In this document: positions 1-6,365 of the stretch, one piece after another
Layout: each line of letters begins with the position of its first letter
Position numbering within the stretch: the first letter of the stretch is position 1
DNA from: JBFKOL01 sp041628815
Lineage (GTDB): Bacteria; Bacteroidota; Bacteroidia; Chitinophagales; Saprospiraceae
Reading direction: 5' to 3'
Assembly: GCA_041628815.1 (NCBI GenBank)
Contig: JBFKOL010000214.1
Coordinates: 1-7,487, forward strand
DNA: 7,487 bases
Program-made: the position numbers and the translations under genes
The notes under the pieces: generated by a model
The model's database searches: none
The model's input: only the letters and a program-made list of their open reading frames with translations
Told to the model about the DNA's origin: nothing

Positions 1-98
1 AAGTCTGATATAACTAAAAATGAAATATAAATAATAAAGTAACTTCAGAACTTCTACGTAGACTTTTTATTCTAACCATAAATTGGTCACCAAACAAA

Positions 99-770
99 TC
101 ATTTTTTGTAAAATTTCATTCCTGCCCAATCATGATTGCACGGATCTTCCGTGGAGCTCGTCACCGTGAATGTTTTTCCGTCAGGACTGACCTTTGCATA
201 GAATTTTCCTCCCTTACAATTTGAAGGAGCAAATCTCTTATCGTTACCGACCAAATTACCTACTGTAAACTTCCAAGTGCCAATCAGGTCATTACCAGCC
301 AACCTCGCTTGTACTTCATAGTGTGGAGAAGGAGCTTTACGGGGTTTGACTGTTAAATGCATTTTAACATCATCTGATGATTGGGTAATAATCACTTGTC
401 CTCTAGTACCTGCATAAGTCCAATTTCCACTTAAATTAAAATTTGAAAAGTTAGTACAAGGAATCGGTTGTCCCTTAGCCCACCATAACCAATTAGACGA
501 TGGACCTAAGTACACTAAATAGAATTTTTCACCATTATCTAAAGTGGCTACTTCTTGAGCACTTTCAAATTGTCGACATTGAACATAATACCCTGGATTT
601 GCAGGGTCTTCATTTTTTGACCATCCTTCAATTTTAAAACCTCTATTTCGTATGGCGTCTGCACCAGCTTCATCATGTAATTCTGTGACTGATTGTCCGA
701 GTGAATGAGTTATAAATATGCATGAAAACATAAAAACTGTTAAGCCCAAAAACAAGATCGATCTTTTCAC
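99..770 (-). CDS. Secreted protein of unknown function (223 aa)
   Basis: I do not recognise this protein. It starts with GTG; no ATG, GTG or TTG lies in frame just upstream, and this start gives a good signal peptide: Lys-Arg at residues 2-3, a hydrophobic stretch to about 20, and a plausible signal peptidase I site after SLG (residue 25). Cys17 is a poor lipobox, so a soluble periplasmic or extracellular protein is more likely than a lipoprotein. The mature part has four cysteines (65, 105, 185, 211), enough for two disulfides. Residues 30-105 are rich in aromatics (NWLWWAKG at 93-100). Residues 112-222 alternate beta-strand-like segments (LSGNWTY, GQVIITQ, LIGTWKF, SPDGKTFTV) in a pattern recalling small beta-barrel or lipocalin-like domains; that fold is inference. 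By hand count GC is about 38%, lower than the other genes. It appears monocistronic, with no clear promoter or terminator. Confidence 0.8.
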   Translation of the reverse strand: MKRSILFLGLTVFMFSCIFITHSLGQSVTELHDEAGADAIRNRGFKIEGWSKNEDPANPGYYVQCRQFESAQEVATLDNGEKFYLVYLGPSSNWLWWAKGQPIPCTNFSNFNLSGNWTYAGTRGQVIITQSSDDVKMHLTVKPRKAPSPHYEVQARLAGNDLIGTWKFTVGNLVGNDKRFAPSNCKGGKFYAKVSPDGKTFTVTSSTEDPCNHDWAGMKFYKK

Positions 771-1004
771 GGAAGTTAAATTTGATACACTGCCAAGATT
801 AGCATCAAACAGTATTTATTGGTTTTTCTATAAAATTTCATTGATATGAAACATTGGAAAGAATGATGTTACCACTCAGCTTCCTGCGGAAGGAATCCAT
901 TCAAACATCGAATTTTGGCCAAACTTCCGTAATAGGTACCTGTTTATTACTATTCAACAGTCGGATTCCACGACACTTTACCCTCTTCACTTTACACTTG
1001 CCCT

Positions 1005-1149
1005 GTCCGCCGTAGCCTTGGCGAAGGAGGGATCTTGCCCCGTCCGTGTTCCGTCGCTGAAGCTATAGCGTAAGCGACCTTACATTGGTGAAGGAGGGAT
1101 CTTGCTCCGTCCGCCGTAGCCGCCAGTTGGCGTAGAAGGAGGGATCTTG
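1005..1149. repeat. Cluster of short GC-rich direct repeats
   Basis: GAAGGAGGGATCTTG occurs three times without mismatch, at 1023-1037, 1090-1104 and 1135-1149. Each copy is preceded by TTGGCG or TTGGTG; in the third copy three bases (TAG) separate them. A second word, GTCCGCCGTAGCC, occurs twice (1005-1017 and 1109-1121) upstream of copies one and three. The middle unit instead holds an inverted repeat. Copies one and two are both followed by a CCGTCCG word. Unit spacing is 67 and 45 bases, so this is a degenerate array of related units rather than a regular tandem or a CRISPR. It lies between genes and may be a copy of a genome-wide interspersed repeat. Confidence 0.8.
1053..1078. repeat. 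Nested inverted repeat inside the repeat cluster
   Basis: GTCGCT (1053-1058) pairs perfectly with AGCGAC (1073-1078) around a 14-base interior. The interior contains the perfect 8-base palindrome GCTATAGC at 1062-1069, so alternative pairings exist. It sits between the first and second GAAGGAGGGATCTTG copies and lacks a following T-run, so it is not a standard terminator. Confidence 0.55.
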
Positions 1150-1190
1150 ATCTTGATCTTGAACTTGATCTTGAACTTGATCTTGATCTT
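1143..1190. repeat. Hexanucleotide microsatellite, eight GATCTT/GAACTT units
   Basis: Eight head-to-tail hexamers run without interruption: GATCTT three times, GAACTT, GATCTT, GAACTT, then GATCTT twice. The only variation is T or A at the third base. The array begins inside the third GAAGGAGGGATCTTG copy, whose last seven bases are a unit plus the next G, so it may have arisen by slippage from the end of that repeat. It ends 50 bases past the amidase stop codon. Confidence 0.9.
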
Positions 1191-1240
1191 TGAACAAAAA
1201 AGTCAATCGAAACTCATAATTCTTCATTCATAATTCCAAA

Positions 1241-2890
1241 TCATTCTTTTATAAATGTCGGTGTTCTCCCCGCAAAATCCGTCTTTTCCTGGTACGCCTT
1301 GGCAACACGTAGAATGGTTGCTTCGTCAAAGAGATTGCCTAAAAAGCTCATACTCGTGGGATGACCATCACCATCAAATCCCGTAGGCACGGTCACTACA
1401 GGATGACCTGTAAGATTCGTGATCATCAATTGACGACCAAAAGTGGGCGATGCTATGACATCATAGCGTGAAAAAAGTTTATCAACTTCTTCGCAAAGCA
1501 TTCGCCTGTGCCTATTGGCCTGTAAATATTCCACTGCCGGGATAAAACGTGACTGTCTTAGCGAGTTGGCCCTTGATCGTTCACCCTGTTGCACCATTTC
1601 GTCGACGGCTCCAGAGCGGACGAGTTCGTCGAAAAATGCGCCGGATTCTGACCGCAGGATGATGTCAAATACAGCGAACGGCGCATTAGCGGGCATGGAG
1701 TCAGGGATCAACTGTGCTCCAAGACTGGAAAGAACACTCATCGCAGTTTTTATATGTATTTTGACATCGGTGGTATCCTTCTCAATGTCATTGACGAGGT
1801 ATGCAATCCTTAGAGCGTCAAGACTGGGAATCGGTTCAAAACAGAATGGTTGCTTGATCAAAGTTGGGTCATGCGGATCTTCTCCGATGATGGCCTGGAA
1901 CACGAGCGCACAGTCCTCCGCATACCTGCATATCGGCCCCACCTTGTCCATGGACCAGGCCAGGCTCATGACACCCCTGCGGCTTATCCTTCCGTAGGTC
2001 GGTCGCAGCCCTGTGACGCCATTCCTGTTGCTCGGGGAAGTAATGGATCCGAGCGTTTCTGTACCTATAGAAAACCCAACGAGACCGGCAGCCGTGGCAG
2101 CGCCGGATCCTGCCGACGAACCGCTTGCTCCTTGCAGCGTATCCCAGGGATTTTTGGTTTGTCCGTCAAACCACACATCGCCTCTTGCCAAAGCCCCTGA
2201 AGTCAATTTGGCAATGAGTACGGCTCCAGCACTATCTAAAGCTTCGATGACGTGTGCCGTTCCTTCGAGTTGTTGATCCCGATAAGGTTTCGATCCCCAA
2301 GTTGTCGGATAATCCTCTAAAGTCAGAAGATCCTTGACACCATAAGGAATGCCATGCAACGGACCACGATCCTTCCCGGTTTGCAGTTCTTCGTCCATTT
2401 TCGTCGCTTGTGCCAGGGCTCGCTCTTCCAACAAGGTAATTACACTTTTTAGTGCTCCATCATATTTGCGGATGCGCAAAAGGTACATTTCTGTCAGAGA
2501 CAGCGAAGTTACCTGGCCTGTCCTCAGAAGTGCACCCAACTCTGCCAGTGAAGCGAAAGGTAAACGCTCTTCATCAATAATTGGTGACCTATCATAATCT
2601 GGTCGGTACTGGCACTCGGGTACTGAACTTTTCGGTTTCCATTCCGGAGGTATCGGATCAAACAACAAGGCCGGAAAAACATCATTGCCTAAATCGTAAG
2701 TCCGCATCGTATCATAGCCAGTCAGGTTGCGCAACAAATAGGGATGTGCCACCTCGAGGTATTTTTTGTCCATCTCCAAACCGACCAATTTCTGAGCCTT
2801 CTCCACATCTTTGACGTGAAATGCCTTCTTTGTTTTGCATCCGGCAGCTATTATGAATGCGATTGTCGTTATGATGAAGAGGTATTTCAC
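1241..2890 (-). CDS. Amidase-signature family hydrolase, predicted lipoprotein (549 aa)
   Basis: This is predicted to hydrolyse a carboxamide bond to a carboxylate plus ammonia or amine. The Ser-cisSer-Lys triad is visible: Lys186 in GIPYGVKDLL, cis-Ser258 in GASGSSAGSG, and nucleophile Ser282 in GTETLGSITSPS. The 24-residue spacing between the serines matches GatA-type enzymes. The C-terminal HPVVTVPTGF and HPTSMSFLG segments are also typical. The amidase domain spans about residues 113-545, preceded by an extension (about 26-105). The N-terminus is a lipoprotein signal ending in AAGC (Cys18), followed by Lys-Thr-Lys-Lys rather than the acidic residues of Bacteroidota surface-export signals, which suggests a periplasm-facing location. 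The start is GTG, one base after the stop of the upstream oxidase; it is chosen because it gives the complete signal peptide and implies translational coupling. The exported location and lack of gatB or gatC nearby argue against tRNA amidotransferase. Substrate unknown. Confidence 0.93.
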   Translation of the reverse strand: MKYLFIITTIAFIIAAGCKTKKAFHVKDVEKAQKLVGLEMDKKYLEVAHPYLLRNLTGYDTMRTYDLGNDVFPALLFDPIPPEWKPKSSVPECQYRPDYDRSPIIDEERLPFASLAELGALLRTGQVTSLSLTEMYLLRIRKYDGALKSVITLLEERALAQATKMDEELQTGKDRGPLHGIPYGVKDLLTLEDYPTTWGSKPYRDQQLEGTAHVIEALDSAGAVLIAKLTSGALARGDVWFDGQTKNPWDTLQGASGSSAGSGAATAAGLVGFSIGTETLGSITSPSNRNGVTGLRPTYGRISRRGVMSLAWSMDKVGPICRYAEDCALVFQAIIGEDPHDPTLIKQPFCFEPIPSLDALRIAYLVNDIEKDTTDVKIHIKTAMSVLSSLGAQLIPDSMPANAPFAVFDIILRSESGAFFDELVRSGAVDEMVQQGERSRANSLRQSRFIPAVEYLQANRHRRMLCEEVDKLFSRYDVIASPTFGRQLMITNLTGHPVVTVPTGFDGDGHPTSMSFLGNLFDEATILRVAKAYQEKTDFAGRTPTFIKE

Positions 2891-2891
2891 T

Positions 2892-4085
2892 TTATAATTT
2901 TCTGTTCGCCAGGTATCTCGCCTCTTCTTTCTGTACTGTTTCGGCAGACAAGGATCTCCACCTATAACGGTCCGACCATTTGTGTGACTTGCCCTCTGCC
3001 ACGGAAGCGATCATCTCACCTACTACCGGCCCCATCTTAAAGCCGTGGCCACTTCCGCCTGATCCGACGGTCAGCCCATCATATTGCGGGTGCCTGTCAA
3101 TCCAGAAGTGGCCATCAAGTGTATCAGTGTAGCAACAACGCCTTGTATAAACCACCGGTGCCTCGGCAAGACCTGGCAATGAAGATCGAAGAAAACTTCG
3201 CAGACGGTCGATATCTTCCTGAAAGACAACACGTTCATCTTTGACGGGGTCCAGCTCCAATCCCTCTGTGTGTAAGGCTATTTTAACCACACCTTCAGTC
3301 GGATGCAGCGGAAAACCGTAAAACCCGGTTTGGGCGATGTCCGCAGCAAAGACCGGGAAACATTCCGGGAGATACAAGGTTGGATCTCTTGGCTTGAGAT
3401 GAAATACAGGATGCCCGGTAATCTTCATGAATGGTTTGAGCTCGGGAAGCAGGACCGGCGTATGGTTACCGGCACATACAATAACATGCCCGGCCGTAAT
3501 TTTCTCTCCTTTGTTTGTAACGACACCGACTACACGGCTACTCTCTCTCAAGAACTCCCTGGCGGGCGTACTTTCCTTGACCTCTACCCCACGGGCAACC
3601 AAGTATTTCGCCAATAGCTTTACTGCTTTACCCGATAGTGCAAAACCGCCTACCTCGTGGAAAAATCCATCCTTGTATCGGTCATGAGCCCATGCAGGAA
3701 ATCGCATGGCTAAATTCGCTGAGTTGATACGTTGTGGTGAAAATCCTGCATTCAGTACATTTTCGAAACTGTACCATTCGTAAGGCTGCTTATCTACGGT
3801 CATCTCCTTCCCGGTGAGCAACAAATAGCCCACTTCATGGTACAAATCTTCACCTACAAGTTTGTTGACCAACCTCCATTCTGACATCGATTGGATGGCC
3901 ATGTGCATATACTCTTCGTCCGATCCATACTCCATCCTGACCACTTTACTGATGTCTGTCGAAGCTGCAAGCGGATCAGGTATTTCGTTCGCATTGAGCA
4001 AACCTACCTTATGGCCTCGCTCTGTCAACGCCATGGCAGTACAAACACCAAATATTCCCGCTCCAACGACTAAAAAGTCCATCAT
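2892..4085 (-). CDS. FAD-dependent amine oxidase, monomeric sarcosine oxidase-like (DAO family)
   Basis: This probable cytoplasmic flavoenzyme should oxidise a secondary amine or N-substituted amino acid, reducing O2 to H2O2. Numbering is from the ATG at 4083-4085 (397 aa). The dinucleotide-binding motif is GAGIFG (8-13). Matches to monomeric sarcosine oxidase from memory are strong: Cys317 in RRCCYTDTLDGHF lines up with the covalent-FAD cysteine, Lys268 in VVKIALH with the oxygen-activating lysine, and Tyr256, His272, Tyr319 and Lys350 (SGHGFK) with active-site positions. Lys47 and Arg50 (DISKVVRMEYG) lie where the family binds the substrate carboxylate; this DxSK form also recalls pipecolate and fructosyl-amino-acid oxidases. 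A TTG six bases upstream is possible, as is ATG at 4080-4082, but ATG at 4085 fits the usual short lead before the FAD motif. It is the first gene of the operon with the amidase. Exact substrate is not predictable. Confidence 0.92.
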   Translation of the reverse strand: MMDFLVVGAGIFGVCTAMALTERGHKVGLLNANEIPDPLAASTDISKVVRMEYGSDEEYMHMAIQSMSEWRLVNKLVGEDLYHEVGYLLLTGKEMTVDKQPYEWYSFENVLNAGFSPQRINSANLAMRFPAWAHDRYKDGFFHEVGGFALSGKAVKLLAKYLVARGVEVKESTPAREFLRESSRVVGVVTNKGEKITAGHVIVCAGNHTPVLLPELKPFMKITGHPVFHLKPRDPTLYLPECFPVFAADIAQTGFYGFPLHPTEGVVKIALHTEGLELDPVKDERVVFQEDIDRLRSFLRSSLPGLAEAPVVYTRRCCYTDTLDGHFWIDRHPQYDGLTVGSGGSGHGFKMGPVVGEMIASVAEGKSHKWSDRYRWRSLSAETVQKEEARYLANRKL

Positions 4086-4216
4086 GCTCAAAAAAATGAA
4101 AGATAGGAATTCGAGACATATCGATCATATTTGCGACAGTTCTATAAGTTCTAAAGCCATGCTCATACATGAAATGAATCCTACTAAATCAATTATCTTG
4201 GTTGAAACTCCGCAAC
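4086..4216. promoter_or_regulatory. Divergent intergenic region between oxidase operon and molybdoenzyme
   Basis: These 131 bases separate two divergent transcription units, so promoters for both should lie here. I see no convincing match to the Bacteroidota promoter (TTTG about 20 bases upstream of TAnnTTTG). The closest words are CATATTTG on plus (4127-4134) and TATCTTTC on minus (4097-4104), neither with a partner box. A tandem imperfect repeat, GTTCTATAA (4139-4147) and GTTCTAAAG (4148-4156), matches at seven of nine bases and could be an operator. No strong Shine-Dalgarno sequence precedes either start. Confidence 0.4.
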
Positions 4217-6328
4217 ATGAATTACGAACTAAGATATCGCACCTGCAATCTCTGCGAAGCCCTATGTGGACTGGAAATAAAGGTTAAAGACAATGCTGTA
4301 TTGTCCATCCGCGGCGATGACAGGGACGTATTTTCGAAAGGACACATCTGCCCCAAGGCCGTAGCCCTTAAGGATATCCACGATGACCCGGACCGTCTCA
4401 AAAGACCTGTAATCAAGCGAAATCACCGATGGGAGGAAATATCGTGGGAAGTAGCCTTTGAAACGACCGCCAGGCGCCTCACCGAGATACAAAATGCATA
4501 TGGACTGGATGCCGTCGGTATATACCAGGGAAATCCGAGTGTTCATAACCTTGGAACCGCCCTCTTTGCTCCAATGTTTGTCAGAAACCTGAAAACAAAG
4601 AACCGTTTCTCTGCCACGTCCGTGGACCAACTCGGACATCATCTCGCCGCCGAACTCATGTTTGGACATATGAACCTCATGCCTGTTCCCGACATCGACA
4701 GGACCAATTATTGGCTCATCATCGGCGGCAATCCAGTTGTTTCCAATGGTAGCATCATGACAGCCCCGAATGTGTCGGGAAGGATCAGGGCCATTCAAAA
4801 ACGCGGAGGCAAAGTAATCGTAGTCGACCCTAGACGCACCGAGACGGCCAAAAAAGCCGACGTACACCATTTCATTACCCCAGGTACAGACACATTGCTT
4901 CTACTGGCGCTCATAAAGCATGTACTTGAAACTGAAATGCGAATCGCCGGGCATCTTTCACCTATGATTTTGAATGAAGAAATATTACAGGTCAAACAAG
5001 CTTTGAATGACCTTGACTATGACCATGTTTCAGGAATAACAGGGATAGAGAAGTCTGTAATCAAGCAAATAGCGCATAACTTATTGCAACAGGAACGCGC
5101 CGTCTGTTATGGAAGACTGGGCGTTTCTGCCTCGAAATATGGGGCTCTTAATCATTGGGCCATCAATTTCCTCAACATCATAACAGGCAACTTTGACGTT
5201 GAAGGTGGTGCTATGTTGGCCGACCCTGCCGTTCCCGTGGCCGTCCGAAAAAGCAAAAACAAAAGATTCAACAGATGGCGTAGCAGGGTGCGGGGTCTCC
5301 CTGAGACAGGTGGCGAACTACCTTCTGCCACGATGGCTGAAGAAATCACGACACCCGGCAAAGGTCAGATCAGAGCCATGATCACCTCGTGCGGAAATCC
5401 CGTTTTGTCGACGCCAAATGGCCGCAAACTTGACATGGCATTGGGGCAGCTTGATTTCATGGTGTCCGTCGATATATATATCAATGAAACAACGCGACAT
5501 GCAGACATCATCCTGCCTCCTGCTACGGGGTTGGAAACACCACATTATGGTCTTGCTTTTCATAATCTCGCCGTAAGGAACAGCGCAAAATACTCTCCTC
5601 CGGTAATCGATAAATCTCCCGGATCTAAATACGATTGGGAAATCTATCAGGACCTGTCCAGAGCCATTTCGTGCATAAGAGGTGAGGACTACATGGATTC
5701 CAACCTTACACCGGAATGGATGCTTTCACAAGCACTATCATCCGGTAAACGAGGTTTTACCTTCGACGATCTGCTCAACAAGCCTCATGGTATCGACTTA
5801 GGGCCATTGCGTCCGGTGCTATCCGAAAAGATCATGACTGATGATGGAAAAATTGAGCTCTTTCCAGAACCCTTCAAAAATCAATTGCACAAAGTTTTTG
5901 AAGAAGATCCACCTCAGGGAAATCTGCTCCTTATCGGGCGACGGGATTTGCGAAGCAATAATTCATGGATGCACAATAGCCATCGCCTGGTAAAAGGGCC
6001 TAAGAGATGCACATTGCTTTTGCACCCCGCTGATGCTGATCGGCTTGCGATAGAAGACAAGGAAGAGGTGATGGTATATTCTGATGTTGGGGAAGTGTGC
6101 ATTGAGGTAGAGTTATGCCCAGATATTAAGCCCGGCGTGGTTTGCATTCCCCATGGTTGGGGTCACAACAGGGAAAATGTTGAGTTGAAGATTGCCAAAG
6201 CACATGCCGGTGTTTCTTTTAACGACCTTGTGGATGACCAGCTGGTGGACCCGTTAACCGGTGTGGCAATCATCAACGCCGTGGCCGTAAATATCCGAAA
6301 AACAGGGGAGCCAGTTACTTTTCAATGA
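4217..6328 (+). CDS. Molybdopterin-dependent oxidoreductase, DMSO reductase superfamily (703 aa)
   Basis: This is a bis-molybdopterin guanine dinucleotide enzyme with one N-terminal [4Fe-4S] cluster. Numbered from the ATG at 4217, the cluster ligands are Cys10, Cys13, Cys17 and Cys45 (Cx2Cx3Cx27C). Cofactor-binding segments follow: GGNP (170-173), VVDPRRTETA (202-211), HFITPGTD (218-225), SCGNPV (391-396) and NETTRHADIILPP (423-435). The dinucleotide-binding C-terminal domain spans about 568-700 and ends in the usual IPHGWGH region. At the expected molybdenum-ligand region (SVDQLGHH, 135-142) there is no Cys or selenocysteine codon, so a classical formate dehydrogenase is unlikely. There is no Tat signal, so it is probably cytoplasmic, and no iron-sulfur or membrane partner lies adjacent. 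A TTG at 4202 would add five residues; ATG is preferred because about nine residues before the first Cys is typical. Reaction and electron partner unknown. Confidence 0.93.
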   Translation: MNYELRYRTCNLCEALCGLEIKVKDNAVLSIRGDDRDVFSKGHICPKAVALKDIHDDPDRLKRPVIKRNHRWEEISWEVAFETTARRLTEIQNAYGLDAVGIYQGNPSVHNLGTALFAPMFVRNLKTKNRFSATSVDQLGHHLAAELMFGHMNLMPVPDIDRTNYWLIIGGNPVVSNGSIMTAPNVSGRIRAIQKRGGKVIVVDPRRTETAKKADVHHFITPGTDTLLLLALIKHVLETEMRIAGHLSPMILNEEILQVKQALNDLDYDHVSGITGIEKSVIKQIAHNLLQQERAVCYGRLGVSASKYGALNHWAINFLNIITGNFDVEGGAMLADPAVPVAVRKSKNKRFNRWRSRVRGLPETGGELPSATMAEEITTPGKGQIRAMITSCGNPVLSTPNGRKLDMALGQLDFMVSVDIYINETTRHADIILPPATGLETPHYGLAFHNLAVRNSAKYSPPVIDKSPGSKYDWEIYQDLSRAISCIRGEDYMDSNLTPEWMLSQALSSGKRGFTFDDLLNKPHGIDLGPLRPVLSEKIMTDDGKIELFPEPFKNQLHKVFEEDPPQGNLLLIGRRDLRSNNSWMHNSHRLVKGPKRCTLLLHPADADRLAIEDKEEVMVYSDVGEVCIEVELCPDIKPGVVCIPHGWGHNRENVELKIAKAHAGVSFNDLVDDQLVDPLTGVAIINAVAVNIRKTGEPVTFQ

Positions 6329-6341
6329 CACGGCGTATAAT

Positions 6342-6365
6342 AGAGCTTTGGTAGCCAAAGCTTTT
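6342..6365. terminator. Hairpin between convergent genes, probable terminator
   Basis: AGCTTTGG (6344-6351) and CCAAAGCT (6355-6362) form a perfect 8-bp stem with a three-base TAG loop. One G-U and one A-U pair can extend the plus-strand RNA stem. The hairpin starts 13 bases after the molybdoenzyme stop and is followed by only three T on plus; the minus-strand tail is T-rich but interrupted. It overlaps the stop codon of the convergent membrane-protein gene. It may work in both directions, but the short T-runs make intrinsic termination only moderately likely. Confidence 0.6.

Larger units (their letters stand above)
771..1240. other. Gene-free interval with repeats, between two minus-strand genes
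   Basis: This 470-base stretch has no supportable coding region. Positions 771-1000 are unremarkable AT-leaning sequence with only weak small inverted repeats, such as CTTCC/GGAAG at 880-892. Positions 1005-1190 hold the GC-rich repeat cluster and hexamer array listed separately. Positions 1191-1240 return to AT-rich sequence containing two copies of TCATAATTC (1214-1222 and 1228-1236). The interval must contain the promoter for the secreted-protein gene at its left end and the 3' end of the amidase transcript at its right end. I see no rho-independent terminator just past the amidase stop. Confidence 0.75.

Noticed and set aside
53..93. Small palindromes TCTACGTAGA (53-62) and TTGGTCACCAA (83-93) past the secreted-protein gene as a terminator
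   Set aside because: They have no usable loop as RNA hairpins and no proper T-run on the minus strand; they could equally be chance.
806..814. TACTGTTTG upstream of the secreted-protein gene as a Bacteroidota -7 box
   Set aside because: The spacing within the box is one base too long (TA-nnn-TTTG) and no TTTG -33 box lies at the right distance.
880..892. CTTCC-TGC-GGAAG hairpin as a terminator or small RNA
   Set aside because: A five-base stem with no T-run or promoter nearby is too weak to support a call.
1005..1149. Repeat cluster considered as a CRISPR array
   Set aside because: Repeats are only about 15 bases, spacing is irregular (67 and 45 bases), the intervening sequence shares words with other units, and no cas gene is present.
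1023..1149. AAGGAGG inside each 15-base repeat as ribosome binding sites
   Set aside because: No start codon leads into a supportable reading frame at any of the three copies, and the real genes here lack such sites.
1092..1193. Open plus-strand frame where the hexamers read as Asp-Leu/Glu-Leu repeats ending exactly at TGA
   Set aside because: No ATG, GTG or TTG follows the upstream in-frame stop at 1089-1091, and the reading is a by-product of the 6-base period being divisible by three.
1515..1997. Plus-strand open frames opposite the amidase
   Set aside because: They lie wholly antisense to a gene with a full set of catalytic motifs, and their translations show no domain or signal features.
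4262..4870. 202-residue minus-strand frame opposite the molybdoenzyme
   Set aside because: It overlaps the cluster and cofactor-binding region of a strongly supported gene and has no recognisable motif.
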